This document shows positions 26,509 to 35,699 of a DNA stretch of 64,000 nt, piece by piece. Position 1 is the first letter of the stretch, and every line of letters starts with the position of its first letter. The stretch comes from Aliiglaciecola lipolytica E3. Lineage in GTDB: Bacteria; Pseudomonadota; Gammaproteobacteria; Enterobacterales; Alteromonadaceae. Under the pieces are notes generated by a model. The model was not told the origin of the DNA and did not search any database. It worked only from the letters and a program-made list of their open reading frames with translations. Both the position numbers and the translations under genes were made by a program. Location: NCBI RefSeq assembly GCF_000314975.1, contig NZ_BAEN01000030.1, forward strand, positions 21,225 through 85,224, given 5' to 3'.

Positions 26509-27306
26509 TTAAAACGAACTACGAGGCATTTCCATCGGAGTTTTGATTACCCCACCATTCACTCCATAAATCTCACCGGTAACATAACTCGCGGCTGGTG
26601 ATGCTAAAAATAATGCGCAGGCTGCCACATCTTCAGGCTGACCTAATCTGTCCATAGGTGTCTGCTTGAGCATGGCCTTTTCCAAATCTTCATTCATCAC
26701 ACCTGCCAATGCGTCGGTTAGGGTAGAGCCAACACTAATCGCGTTGACTCGCACTTTTGGTGCGAAGTCTTGCGCTAAATTCATCGTCATAAAGTTCATT
26801 GCTGCTTTACCAACACCGTAACTCATAAAGCCAGGCTGAGGTAAGTGGCCTGCTACCGATGATATATTGACTATCGCGCCTGTACCCGACGTTTGTACCA
26901 TATGGGGGGCACATAGACGTGACATAGAAAATGCAGTCGCGGTGTTGAACTTAAAACAGGCTTCAAATTCTTCAGTGCTAGTCATTAGCGTTGGCTTAAT
27001 GTCACCAGACCCGCCAACATTGTTGACCAAGATATCTAGGCGACCAAATTCGTTAAGAGTTTGTTCTACTAATGAAGCACACTGCGCTTCATCCATTACA
27101 TCACATACTACTAATAAAGCGCGCTTTCCACGTTTACGAATTTCTGCTGCGGTATCTTCTAATTGAGATTGAGTGCGCGCAGTCACGACAACATCCGCGC
27201 CGGCATCGGCAAAGGCGATTGCGATAGCTGCACCAATACCGCGACCTGAGCCGGTGACGATGGCCACTTTGTTATCTAAACGAAATCTATCTAATATATT
27301 GGTCAT
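26509..27306 (-). CDS. SDR, 7alpha-hydroxysteroid dehydrogenase-like
   Basis: A 265-aa classical SDR with TGSGRGIG at 18-25, NNVGG at 95-99, and Ser150, Tyr163, Lys167. The C-terminal half (STLTDALAG, LKQTPMDRLGQPEDVA, ASPAASYVTGE) recalls E. coli 7alpha-HSDH, where TDAL and QHTPIRRLGQPQDIA occupy the same places. It is encoded 11 bp downstream of the fadA6-like thiolase. If the bile-acid reading is right it would oxidise a 7alpha-hydroxyl; alternatively it is a CoA-thioester SDR of C/D-ring breakdown. Both readings are inferred. Confidence 0.7.
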   Translation of the reverse strand: MTNILDRFRLDNKVAIVTGSGRGIGAAIAIAFADAGADVVVTARTQSQLEDTAAEIRKRGKRALLVVCDVMDEAQCASLVEQTLNEFGRLDILVNNVGGSGDIKPTLMTSTEEFEACFKFNTATAFSMSRLCAPHMVQTSGTGAIVNISSVAGHLPQPGFMSYGVGKAAMNFMTMNLAQDFAPKVRVNAISVGSTLTDALAGVMNEDLEKAMLKQTPMDRLGQPEDVAACALFLASPAASYVTGEIYGVNGGVIKTPMEMPRSSF

Positions 27307-27317
27307 GTATTATTTCC

Positions 27318-28523
27318 CTATAAACACACTTCAAATAATCCAGCTGCGCCCATACCGCCGCCTACACACATGCTTATTACCACATATTTTACTTTTCGGC
27401 GCTTGCCTTCAATTAATGCATGACCAACCATGCGTGATCCACTCATTCCAAACGGATGACCAATCGATATTGCTCCGCCATTCACATTCAGTTTGTCGTT
27501 ATCAATATTTAAGTAATCGCGTGAATAAATGAGCTGGCATGCAAACGCTTCGTTAATTTCCCATAATCCAATGTCGCCGATTGTCAGACCGTGTTTCTTT
27601 AACAACTTAGGAATGGCATAGATGGGACCAATTCCCATTTCGTCTGGATCACAACCCGCCACTACCATGCCGCGAAAAATGCCCATTGGAGCCAGGCCTT
27701 TTTGAATAGCTAAGTCTTTCTCCATAACAACACAAGCAGAGGCACCATCCGATAACTGGCTCGCATTGCCAGCGGTTATAAATTCTCCTTGTTTAATTAC
27801 TCGACCATCTTTCCAAACTGGCTCTAGGCTTTGTAGGCTTTCAAGGGTAGTGGAAGGGCGGTTACCTTCATCTTTTAATAGCTTTACGTCTTCGTAAGTG
27901 ATTTCTTTAGTCTCTCTATTAAATACGGACTTTGTTGATGGCATTGGCACGATTTCATTATCAAATAAACCGTTTTCTTGCGCTGCCGCGATGCGCTGCT
28001 GAGACTGCAAGCTATATTCGTCTTGTGCTAAGCGAGAAATATTGTAACGTTTTGCGACGACTTCTGCTGTTTCAATCATTTGCATATAAGCATGCTCAGA
28101 TTTTGACAACACAGTCTTTGATACATTGCGATAAGTATTTTTATGCTTATTTTGCACCATTGAGATTGACTCAACACCGCCCGCCACCACGGTATCCATC
28201 GCGCCGACCATAATATTATTCGCAGCAAACCCAATACTCATTAGTCCTGATGAACATTGACGGTCTAGCGTCATGCCGGGGACACTATTGGGTAAACCTG
28301 CAGCTGTAGCGGTTAACCGACCCAAGTTATAACTCTGGGTTCCTTGCTGCGCTGCGCACCCAATAATAACATCATCAACTTCTGCGCCATCTATACCGGC
28401 TCTTTTGACAGCTTGTTTCACTGCATGACCCGATAATGCTGGTGCTTCGGTGTCGTTAAATGCTCCGCGAAATGCCTTGCCCATTGGTGTGCGGGCGGTG
28501 GAAACGATTACTGCTTCACGCAT
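27318..28523 (-). CDS. fadA6: FadA6-like thiolase (acetyl-CoA acetyltransferase family)
   Basis: A 401-aa thiolase with catalytic Cys90 (DRQCSSG), the NEAFA block, the His of GHPFGMSG near 353, and the Cys of CVGGGMG near 388. The N-terminus [25 protein letters not shown] and the block [18 protein letters not shown] match my memory of mycobacterial FadA6, the thiolase that ends C/D-ring degradation. AAGGA sits about 8 bases before ATG. It heads a two-gene leftward unit with the SDR, and a 16-bp perfect palindrome lies just upstream. Confidence 0.8.
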   Translation of the reverse strand: MREAVIVSTARTPMGKAFRGAFNDTEAPALSGHAVKQAVKRAGIDGAEVDDVIIGCAAQQGTQSYNLGRLTATAAGLPNSVPGMTLDRQCSSGLMSIGFAANNIMVGAMDTVVAGGVESISMVQNKHKNTYRNVSKTVLSKSEHAYMQMIETAEVVAKRYNISRLAQDEYSLQSQQRIAAAQENGLFDNEIVPMPSTKSVFNRETKEITYEDVKLLKDEGNRPSTTLESLQSLEPVWKDGRVIKQGEFITAGNASQLSDGASACVVMEKDLAIQKGLAPMGIFRGMVVAGCDPDEMGIGPIYAIPKLLKKHGLTIGDIGLWEINEAFACQLIYSRDYLNIDNDKLNVNGGAISIGHPFGMSGSRMVGHALIEGKRRKVKYVVISMCVGGGMGAAGLFEVCL

Positions 28524-28549
28524 AATTAATCCTTAAATTTATTAATGAG

Positions 28550-28565
28550 CACTCTAATTAGAGTG
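28550..28565. promoter_or_regulatory. 16-bp perfect palindrome upstream of fadA6
   Basis: CACTCTAATTAGAGTG is a perfect 8+8 palindrome, 26 bp upstream of the fadA6 start codon. The half TAATTAGAGTG recurs at about 23497-23507, directly before the fadE30-like gene. This suggests a repressor operator for the HIP-degradation genes (KstR2-like in role). The regulator is not identified. Confidence 0.5.
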
Positions 28566-28599
28566 GTAGGTAGAACTTGATTGCGAGACAACTATTAAA

Positions 28600-28620
28600 A
28601 CGGCGCCATGTTGGCGCCGT
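28600..28620 (-). terminator. Terminator of hsaA
   Basis: A GC-rich 9-bp stem ACGGCGCCA/TGGCGCCGT with a 3-base loop. Read on the minus strand it is followed by TTTTAATAG, so it can terminate the hsaA transcript before the fadA6 promoter. Confidence 0.8.
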
Positions 28621-28639
28621 ATTGTTGTGTTTATCCTGG

Positions 28640-29836
28640 TTAAACGAAAGCGTCTGCATTGGGGAGTCCCAGCATAACCGCGCCATGACTACGAGCATAT
28701 GTGTCTGTATTATTGGCTATGTGACCACGTGCAACATGTAAGTCGCGGAACGTACGTTCTATCGGGTTAGACTTAAACACACCACCCGCAGCGCAGGCTC
28801 GCATAATCTCGTTTACTGCTTCAGCGCATTGCTTTGGTACTTGCGCTGCTTGAGCTCGCTGCAATAAACGTTCTTCAACGGGCATTCTTTCTCCGCTTTT
28901 AGCAAAATCTACAATGCGTTGAAAATTGCGTAATAAAACAAGCTTAAGTTGGTCAGTTGTCATCATTGCTTCAGATACCGCTAATTGGGAATTAACATCT
29001 TCGGCAGTTTTCGAACCATGTTTACCAACAAATGTAGCACAACGGTCCCTGAACATTTTTACAGCACCTTCAGTCGCACCGATACATCCAGTCGAAACCG
29101 CTCGTTGGAATACTTGCGTGAATGGAATTTTGTAGAGCCATCCTGGATTAGTTTGACGGCCTAAACAGCCTTCATCGCTGTGGTCATTAGTTCGATGCGT
29201 ACGATATTCAGGTACAAAAGCGTCTTCCACGTGTATATCATGGCTGCCAGTAGCTCTAAGTCCTAGCACATCAAAGTTATCAACGATCTCAAAATCTTCT
29301 TTTGGCAGTAAAAATGTACAATGCTCTAAGTCGCCTGAACCGTCTTTTTTGGGTAATAAGCCTCCAAGCAATATCCAATCACAATAGATAGACCCGCTAC
29401 TCCAGCTCCAATGTCCGCTGAATTTATATCCCCCTTCTACGGGCTCTGCTTTACCGGTTGGCATGTAAGTTGAAGCCGTTAATACCTTGTGGTCATCTCC
29501 CCACACATCCTGTTGTGCCTGCTCAGGAAACAATGGGAGCTGCCAGTTATGAACACCAACCACGCCATAAACCCAAGAGGTTGCCATGCAACCTTTTGCT
29601 AACTCCATTTGCACCAAATAAAATACTCTAGGATCCATTTCGTATCCACCCCAACGTTTGGGTTGCAATACTTGGAACAATCCAGCATCTTGCATATCTT
29701 GTATTGTTTCTGGTGGAATGATACCGGCGTCTTCGGCGGCGCGCGCGCGCTCTGCAAGTTTAGGAGCAAGTTCGCGTGCGCGGTTTATTACTTCAATTGC
29801 CTCAGGGGTCAAATAGTCATCTTTTACGGTTAGCAT
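28640..29836 (-). CDS. hsaA: 3-HSA 4-hydroxylase oxygenase component (HsaA/TesA2-like)
   Basis: A 398-aa group D flavin monooxygenase with the acyl-CoA dehydrogenase fold. GYEMDPRVFYLVQMELAKGCMATSWVYGVVGVHNW and SSGSIYCDWILLGG, and LGLRATGSHDIHVEDAFVP, are typical of HsaA/TesA2. With reduced flavin from HsaB it hydroxylates the phenolic 9,10-secosteroid 3-HSA to the catechol. The start MLTVKD at 29836 has GGAG about 9 bases upstream; the longer reading adds 36 unsupported residues. It is transcribed alone and terminated by a hairpin; HsaB is encoded 17 kb to the left. Confidence 0.85.
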   Translation of the reverse strand: MLTVKDDYLTPEAIEVINRARELAPKLAERARAAEDAGIIPPETIQDMQDAGLFQVLQPKRWGGYEMDPRVFYLVQMELAKGCMATSWVYGVVGVHNWQLPLFPEQAQQDVWGDDHKVLTASTYMPTGKAEPVEGGYKFSGHWSWSSGSIYCDWILLGGLLPKKDGSGDLEHCTFLLPKEDFEIVDNFDVLGLRATGSHDIHVEDAFVPEYRTHRTNDHSDEGCLGRQTNPGWLYKIPFTQVFQRAVSTGCIGATEGAVKMFRDRCATFVGKHGSKTAEDVNSQLAVSEAMMTTDQLKLVLLRNFQRIVDFAKSGERMPVEERLLQRAQAAQVPKQCAEAVNEIMRACAAGGVFKSNPIERTFRDLHVARGHIANNTDTYARSHGAVMLGLPNADAFV

Positions 29837-30291
29837 GGTCTTATCTCCGAATTGCTTGGCTGACAGGGTCAGTGATTTTATAAAAGGTAATAACCTTTCG
29901 TTTTCATTATGTTTACATCCAGAGCATAAGCGTTCATCGTCCAATCAGACTAAAATTAAATCGGCTGATTTTTGTGCAGCTTTTTACTAGTAAACTGGTA
30001 CCTATTGTCGAGATGTAGCGCCGTCTAGGGACAGTAATTACCTCAAATTTATGAATGACGTATTTAACTAATTGTATGTAATTTAAAGTTTACGATACTG
30101 GGTTACGAAGTTATCAATCGTGCTTTTAATCTTAATAATCAATTCGTCTTTCTAAAGTAAGTTTTAAAGAGATAAGTGTAATCACACTGCACTCACTAAC
30201 ACTAGTTGTTTTGAGGGATGCTATACAAACGTTTTTTAAGTCACACTAACAAACCTTATCGCACGTATATAACAAAGGCAGTAAAGCTTCG
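29837..30291. other. Divergent intergenic region with a 6+6 inverted repeat
   Basis: This 455-bp spacer lies between divergent hsaA and the CoA ligase at 30292. AAAGGT-AATA-ACCTTT at 29883-29898 is an inverted repeat about 50 bp upstream of the hsaA start and may be an operator. Apart from AT-rich promoter-like sequence nothing else is recognised; no convincing ORF. Confidence 0.4.
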
Positions 30292-31794
30292 ATGAAGACC
30301 ATACACGACATCTTGTATACTCAAGCTAAATTAAATCCCACAAACATAGCGCTGTATTGGCAAAGTGCCTCTATTAGTTTCCTTACGCTTAGCCGTAGAG
30401 TTCAGAAATTATGTGTAGCTTTATCTGCAATTGGTAAACAGGGTAGCCGCATTGCAGTGCTGGCGTGGAACTGTCCACAATTTATAGAGCTGATATATGC
30501 TGCGTCAGCAAGTGGTCGTGTTTTAGTACCCATCAATGCTAGATTGGCACCCGCGGAGATCGAGTATCAACTAAGACTCAGTGGAGCCATCGCGATTTTT
30601 GGTGATAAGATATTATTATCAAAGCTACCTTCTGAATCTACCGATGAGATAGATGTCATTAGTTTTCAGAATGAATATGAGTCGTGGTTAATTAACTCGG
30701 ACACAAAAGCCCCCTGTATCAAAATTAATGAACATGACATGGTTTGGATACTTTTCACTTCCGGGTCAACAGGAAAGCCAAAGGGCGCAGAGTTAACGCA
30801 TTCATCTTTTCTAAATGCATTAAAAACGGCTTCAATTGCAAGGCCTGTGAAGCAAACTGACCGATATTTGTTTCCTTTTCCACTGTTTCATGTGGCTGCC
30901 CATAATGTTCTGTTGCAGCATCAATATGGCGCGGCTGTAGTACTAATGAAATCATTTAATGCAACGGATGCATTGTGTGCCATTCGTCAATTACAAGTTA
31001 CTACCTTGTCACTTGCACCCACAATGATAGCAATGCTGCTTGAACAAGCTGATTTTCAATTTGATGATTTAGAACATGTGCGAAGCATTGGGTACGGCGC
31101 TTCAGCTATGCCAGCAACGCTATTACAGACATTATTGAGCAACACAAATGTTGGTCTGTGCCAAGGTTATGGTATGACGGAATTATCGGGAAACGTTGTT
31201 TTTTTAAGTGAAACAGACCATAGGTTAGCAGTTACCTCAAAACCTCAACTACTCACTTCAATTGGAAAACCAGCGGGTGAAGTGCAAGTGATGATTGTAA
31301 ATGAACGCAATGTGCCTTGTTCGTTCGGAGAAGTTGGTGAAATTATTATAAAGGCCAAGCAATGCATGCGCGGATACTACAAAAACCTGATGCTTAGTCA
31401 ACAGGCTATCGTTAATGACTATTTATATACGGGTGACCTAGGTTACATTGATAAAGATGGCTACCTTTATATGGTTGATCGCAAAAAAGACATGATTGTA
31501 AGTGGTGGTGAAAATATAGCGTCTAAAGAGGTTGAGGAGGTTCTGCGAGGTCACTCTAAGATTATAGAGTGTGCTGTAATTGGTTTACCCGATGCCAAAT
31601 GGGGAGAAAAAGCATGTGCTGTTGTTGTTTCAAGTGAGCCAGTAACTGATAAGGAATTATCGAGTTATTGTAAGCAAAAAATTGCATCTTATAAGACGCC
31701 TAAAAAATGGTTTCGTCTAGTTCGTCTTCCAATTAATTCTACAGGAAAGATTGATAAAAAAGCACTAAGGGAAATGTTCTGCAATCGAGCCTGA
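30292..31794 (+). CDS. Acyl-CoA synthetase (AMP-forming)
   Basis: A 500-aa AMP-forming ligase with the intact P-loop LFTSGSTGKPKGAELTH (about 152-168), GYGMTELSG, YTGDLGYIDKDGY, RKKDMIVSGGENI and STGKIDKKAL with the catalytic lysine. The A3 and A10 motifs are canonical. It belongs to the medium/long-chain or bile-acid side-chain ligase group, but the substrate cannot be read from sequence. It is transcribed rightward, followed by a hairpin terminator and then the ETF-quinone oxidoreductase gene. Third CoA ligase of the cluster. Confidence 0.8.
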   Translation: MKTIHDILYTQAKLNPTNIALYWQSASISFLTLSRRVQKLCVALSAIGKQGSRIAVLAWNCPQFIELIYAASASGRVLVPINARLAPAEIEYQLRLSGAIAIFGDKILLSKLPSESTDEIDVISFQNEYESWLINSDTKAPCIKINEHDMVWILFTSGSTGKPKGAELTHSSFLNALKTASIARPVKQTDRYLFPFPLFHVAAHNVLLQHQYGAAVVLMKSFNATDALCAIRQLQVTTLSLAPTMIAMLLEQADFQFDDLEHVRSIGYGASAMPATLLQTLLSNTNVGLCQGYGMTELSGNVVFLSETDHRLAVTSKPQLLTSIGKPAGEVQVMIVNERNVPCSFGEVGEIIIKAKQCMRGYYKNLMLSQQAIVNDYLYTGDLGYIDKDGYLYMVDRKKDMIVSGGENIASKEVEEVLRGHSKIIECAVIGLPDAKWGEKACAVVVSSEPVTDKELSSYCKQKIASYKTPKKWFRLVRLPINSTGKIDKKALREMFCNRA

Positions 31795-31862
31795 AATCCG
31801 TATATTAAAATTAATATTAATCAAAAAATGATAGTGATAATAACCTCTGGATTTTATCCAAT

Positions 31863-31899
31863 AACAAGCTAATAAGGCTATCGTGTGGCTAAGCTTGTT
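31863..31899 (+). terminator. Probable terminator after the CoA ligase
   Basis: Arms AACAAGCT and AGCTTGTT (8 bp) enclose a 21-base region with a further GGCTA-type pairing, followed by TTTATAG. It lies 70 bp after the ligase stop. The T-run is short, so confidence is moderate. Confidence 0.5.
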
Positions 31900-32002
31900 T
31901 TATAGTCCAAAAGCATCATGGAATGCCCTGTGGTTGATGTTGTAATAACGCTACGATAAAAGATTTAGCAGTACACCGAAAGTGTGAAGAGGATTACTAA
32001 TA

Positions 32003-33652
32003 ATGGAACGTGAACAAATGGTCTTCGACGTGCTTATTGTAGGCGCTGGCCCTTCTGGTCTTGCATGTGCAATAAAACTAGCGCAATTAAGTAATGCCAA
32101 ACAACTTGATTTATCGATTTGTGTCATAGAGAAAGGTTCTGAGGTGGGTGCGCATATATTGTCGGGTGCCGTTTTTGAACCTAGCGCGCTAAATGAACTC
32201 TTACCGCAATGGCAATCAATGGACTCGCCAATCACTACACAAGTAAAGGAAGACTTTATTTATCTGTGTAGAAATGAGTTAAGCGCAATCAAAATTCCTA
32301 ACCTTTTTGTCCCCAAGACGATGATGAATCATGGAAATTATATTGTCAGCATGGGAAATGTTTGTCGCTGGCTGGCAGAACAAGCTGAAGGTTTAGGCGT
32401 CGAAATATTTCCGGGTTTTGCCGCGGCAAGCGCCATTATTGAAGAAGGTGTGGTTAGAGGTGTTGTTACGGGTGATATGGGGCTTGATGAAAATAATCAG
32501 GCTAAAGACTCTTACATGCCTGGTATGGAACTTCGCGCAAAACAAACCATTTTTGCGGAAGGTTGCAGAGGGCATATAGGTAAGCAATTAATTTCACGAT
32601 TTAAGTTAGATGAGGGCGTAGATCCTCAGCACTATGCTATTGGATTCAAAGAAGTATGGGATATTCCTCCTGAGCAGCATAACCTAGGCAGGGTAGTACA
32701 CGGTGCAGGCTGGCCGTTATCTGATGCTACCGGTGGGAGTTACATGTATCATGCCGATAATAACCAGATTTATATTGGTCTCATTGTTGACTTAAATTAT
32801 AAAAACCCTCATTTAAATCCATTTGCTGAGTTTCAAAAGATGAAACATCACCCCATATTCGCAAGTGTTTTAGAGGGAGGTAGCCGCGTATCTTATGGAG
32901 CGAGAGCTATAGCAAAGGGTGGCCTTCATTCACTACCAAAAACAACTATGCCAGGCGCAATGCTTGTGGGATGTGATGTAGGAACGTTAAATGGGGCAAA
33001 AATAAAGGGCAATCATACCGCTATGAAAAGTGGCATGCTAGCCGCTGAACATGTCATTGAATCAATATTAAATAAAACTGATGCAGATCATGAATACTCG
33101 TCAGAGAACTTCGATAAAAAACTCCAAGCGTCTTGGCTATATAAAGAGCTAAAGTCTGCAAGAAATTTTTCTGCAGCAATTCATAAGTGGGGCAATACCT
33201 TAGGTGGAGCCTTTAATACAATTGATCAAAATATTTTTTCAGGTTCACTACCGTTAGACTTGCATGAGCCTCAAGCTGACTATAAAGCGTTACAACTAGC
33301 AAAAGATGCTTATAAAATTGAATATCCAAGACCTGACAATAAACTTAGTTTCGACCGTTTGAGCTCGGTATTTTTAAGTAATACCAACCACGAAGAAGAT
33401 CAACCAAGTCATTTGGTACTAGCCTCTAAATCGATACCGATCACTCGACATCTAGCTGATTACGATGAACCTGCTCAACGATATTGCCCGGCAGGCGTGT
33501 ATGAGATAATGGAGGATGATAATGGGCCGTTTTTGCAAGTAAACTCACAAAATTGTATTCACTGCAAAACTTGTGACATCAAAGATCCGTCTCAAAATAT
33601 TACTTGGGTTACACCTGAGGGCGGGGGCGGGCCTAACTATCCGAATATGTAA
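32003..33652 (+). CDS. Electron-transfer flavoprotein:ubiquinone oxidoreductase
   Basis: A 549-aa complete ETF-QO. N-terminal FAD motif VGAGPSGLACAI (13-24), GAHILSGAVFEP, and a C-terminal [4Fe-4S] domain with the first Cys in YCPAGVYE and three more in NCIHCKTCDIKDP, ending GGGGPNYPNM as in the family. It passes electrons from acyl-CoA dehydrogenases via ETF to the membrane quinone pool. Its place at the end of the steroid cluster suggests a dedicated copy serving the acyl-CoA dehydrogenases encoded here. No etfAB genes are in the window. Confidence 0.93.
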   Translation: MEREQMVFDVLIVGAGPSGLACAIKLAQLSNAKQLDLSICVIEKGSEVGAHILSGAVFEPSALNELLPQWQSMDSPITTQVKEDFIYLCRNELSAIKIPNLFVPKTMMNHGNYIVSMGNVCRWLAEQAEGLGVEIFPGFAAASAIIEEGVVRGVVTGDMGLDENNQAKDSYMPGMELRAKQTIFAEGCRGHIGKQLISRFKLDEGVDPQHYAIGFKEVWDIPPEQHNLGRVVHGAGWPLSDATGGSYMYHADNNQIYIGLIVDLNYKNPHLNPFAEFQKMKHHPIFASVLEGGSRVSYGARAIAKGGLHSLPKTTMPGAMLVGCDVGTLNGAKIKGNHTAMKSGMLAAEHVIESILNKTDADHEYSSENFDKKLQASWLYKELKSARNFSAAIHKWGNTLGGAFNTIDQNIFSGSLPLDLHEPQADYKALQLAKDAYKIEYPRPDNKLSFDRLSSVFLSNTNHEEDQPSHLVLASKSIPITRHLADYDEPAQRYCPAGVYEIMEDDNGPFLQVNSQNCIHCKTCDIKDPSQNITWVTPEGGGGPNYPNM

Positions 33653-33894
33653 GTAGTAGAACAATTCAGCAAACTGCTTAGCGTTTGTCAGTGATAGGTA
33701 TCACTACTTTATTCGGTTTGCCTCGCCTTAAACGCTTACTAGATATGCACTGCTAGCTTAAAAGTATGAAGTATCCTAGGCTTTTGTATGTGTAATCTGC
33801 GATATTGTCTTTTTTCTTCCTAATACTCACCTGCATTATAAGCGATGAAAAAGCCAAGAAATGGTTAATTAGTCGCAACCCCACCATCCTACTT

Positions 33895-33918
33895 AACACC
33901 AACACCAACACCAACACC
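33895..33918. repeat. Hexanucleotide tandem repeat (AACACC)4
   Basis: Four perfect tandem copies of AACACC in noncoding DNA, with a fifth partial copy to the left (TTAACACC). A simple-sequence tract that could vary in copy number. Confidence 0.85.
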
Positions 33919-34180
33919 GCAACTAAAGCTAGCACTATTGCGAGTAAACTAGTCCACGAGGACGATTTGTAAAACTTCAAACCACGGCAACATTCGTTAA
34001 AATGTTTTCTATTAAATAAATAGTCGGAAGTTATAAATTTGCACTGCAATGTATTTATCTTTGAGAACAACAAGCTGGCATAAAATAAAAATAATAAACG
34101 CTAGGTAATAGCTAAAACTAAACGACAGAAAATGGACTAAGGCGAAAATCGTCGCTTTAGCAAGAAAGTTTATTCAAAAC

Positions 34181-34205
34181 AAACGATGTTATTACGCCAT
34201 CGTTT
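34181..34205 (+). promoter_or_regulatory. Leader hairpin before pntAA
   Basis: AAACGATG and CATCGTTT pair around a 9-base loop, ending 16 bases before the GTG start. It could affect translation initiation or be a dyad operator. There is no T-run, so it is not a terminator. Confidence 0.35.
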
Positions 34206-34221
34206 ATGAAAGGAAGACGTC

Positions 34222-35409
34222 GTGAAAATTTTTGTTATTAATGAAACACAAAACGAGGATGGACAAAACTCCACAAATCAAGAAAGGCGGTGCGCTGCAG
34301 TCCCAAATACAGTGAAGAAGTTCGTTCGTATGGGCTTTGACGTTATTGTTCAAGCGGGTGCTGGTTTACGTTCCGGATACGCAGATCAAGATTACCAAGA
34401 TGAGGGCGCTATTATTGGTGAAGGCTTAGAAGGTATAAAAGACGCCGACCTTGTTTTGTTTGTGGGATCTCCTAGCCAACAACACATCTCGCTGATGAAG
34501 CGCGGCGCAATTATTATTGGCCACATCAATCCATTTTTCGAAAAGGCCAAAGTGCGCGCGCTCGCTAAAGCCGATGTAAGTACCTTATCAATCGAAATGA
34601 TTCCTCGCAGCAGTCGTGCTCAAAAGATGGATGCGCTGAGTTCCCAAGCGAGCTTAGCCGGCTATGTCATGATGATCGAGGCGGCCGCAGCATTACCCCG
34701 TATCTTACCTATGATGATGACGCCCTCGGGCACGATTAAACCCGCTAAAGTATTTGTGATTGGTGCGGGAGTAGCGGGCTTGCAAGCGATTGCAACGGCA
34801 AAAAGAATGGGCGCCAATGTGCTTGCGTATGACACGCGTAGTGTTGTTGCTGAGCAGGTTGAATCACTTGGCGCCAAATTTTTATATATTGATATTGGCG
34901 CGACTGGGCAATCGCAGAATGGTTATGCTTTAGCCTTAAGTGATGAGCAAAAGCAACTCCAACTTGATGCGCAACAGCAGGCAATTGCAGAGGCCGATAT
35001 TGTGATCACTACCGCACAACTCTTTGGTAGGCGACCGCCCTTGCTCATTCCTAAAGCCACTATTGCACTGATGAAGCCTGGCTCTGTTATTGTCGATATG
35101 GCAGCAGAATCGGGTGGAAATGTTGAAGGCAGCATCGCTGGGAAAACAATTGAAGTTAACCAAGTCACTGTGATCGGCTCAGGTAAATGGAGTCAACACG
35201 TGGTTAAAGATGCCACTGAAATGTATGCCAATAATTGCTTTCATTTAATTGACGAATTTTCGCGCTCTCACAAAAGTGAGAAGTCAACAAACAGTATCGC
35301 CAGTCTTGCTGTCGACTTAGAAGATGAGATCCTCTCTCAATGCATCATCACCCATCAAGGGCAAGTATGTAACGAGCAGTTATTAAAACACTACGAAGGA
35401 ATTAAATAA
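34222..35409 (+). CDS. pntAA: NAD(P) transhydrogenase subunit alpha part 1 (NAD-binding domain I)
   Basis: A 395-aa soluble NAD(H)-binding domain of proton-translocating transhydrogenase. It shows the alanine dehydrogenase/PNT N-domain, RAQKMDALSSQASLAGY near 133-149, and the Rossmann motif VIGAGVAGLQAIATAKRMGA near 175-194. GTG start with AGGA 7 bases upstream. It ends at residue 395 without the membrane part, which is a separate gene starting in the TAATG overlap at 35409. The enzyme drives NADPH formation from NADH with the proton gradient; NADPH would serve the nearby oxygenases (inference). Confidence 0.93.
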   Translation: MKIFVINETQNEDGQNSTNQERRCAAVPNTVKKFVRMGFDVIVQAGAGLRSGYADQDYQDEGAIIGEGLEGIKDADLVLFVGSPSQQHISLMKRGAIIIGHINPFFEKAKVRALAKADVSTLSIEMIPRSSRAQKMDALSSQASLAGYVMMIEAAAALPRILPMMMTPSGTIKPAKVFVIGAGVAGLQAIATAKRMGANVLAYDTRSVVAEQVESLGAKFLYIDIGATGQSQNGYALALSDEQKQLQLDAQQQAIAEADIVITTAQLFGRRPPLLIPKATIALMKPGSVIVDMAAESGGNVEGSIAGKTIEVNQVTVIGSGKWSQHVVKDATEMYANNCFHLIDEFSRSHKSEKSTNSIASLAVDLEDEILSQCIITHQGQVCNEQLLKHYEGIK

Positions 35410-35690
35410 TGGACAATATTTACTTATTAATTATCGTCATTTTTGCCGCTCTTTTAGGCTTTGAACTTATCAAAAAGGTACCTGCTACTTTGCATACACC
35501 CCTTATGTCGGGTTCTAACGCAATTTCAGGTATTACGCTGGTGGGTGCACTTGCAAGCTCCGGCACCGAAAATGAACTCCTGAGTATTGTCCTTGGTACC
35601 TTAGCCGTTGCACTCGCAAGTATTAACGTTGTCGGTGGATATTTAGTAACTGACAGAATGCTAAGTATGTTTAAAAAGAAGCAACGATAG
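35409..35690 (+). CDS. pntAB: NAD(P) transhydrogenase subunit alpha part 2 (membrane domain)
   Basis: A 93-aa protein with three hydrophobic segments and the conserved TPLMSGSNAISGI loop and LGTLAVALASINVVGGYLVTDRML, as in PntA C-termini. In E. coli this is fused to the NAD domain as one 510-aa PntA. Here it is a distinct ORF overlapping pntAA by one base and followed 9 bp later by pntB. Confidence 0.93.
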   Translation: MDNIYLLIIVIFAALLGFELIKKVPATLHTPLMSGSNAISGITLVGALASSGTENELLSIVLGTLAVALASINVVGGYLVTDRMLSMFKKKQR

Positions 35691-35699
35691 GATGATCAT

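Larger units (their letters stand above)
33653..34221. other. Intergenic region between ETF-QO and pntAA
   Basis: About 570 bp without a convincing gene. It holds a hexamer repeat at 33895-33918 and, just before pntAA, an inverted repeat AAACGATG (34181-34188) / CATCGTTT (34198-34205) that can form an 8-bp hairpin in the 5' leader. A minus-strand reading frame of 106 codons here has low-complexity Val/Leu sequence from the repeat and no good SD, and is not called. Confidence 0.5.

Noticed and set aside
151..33652. Mhp-type phenylpropionate degradation cluster instead of steroid degradation
   Set aside because: The hydratase, aldolase and dehydrogenase fit both, but HsdA-, KstD-, KshA-, HsaA-, FadD3- and FadA6-like neighbours favour steroids, and no mhpA/B/C homologues are seen.
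33753..34073. Minus-strand 106-codon frame with a hydrophobic segment
   Set aside because: The Val/Leu stretch comes from the AACACC repeat, there is no SD, and it resembles no known family.
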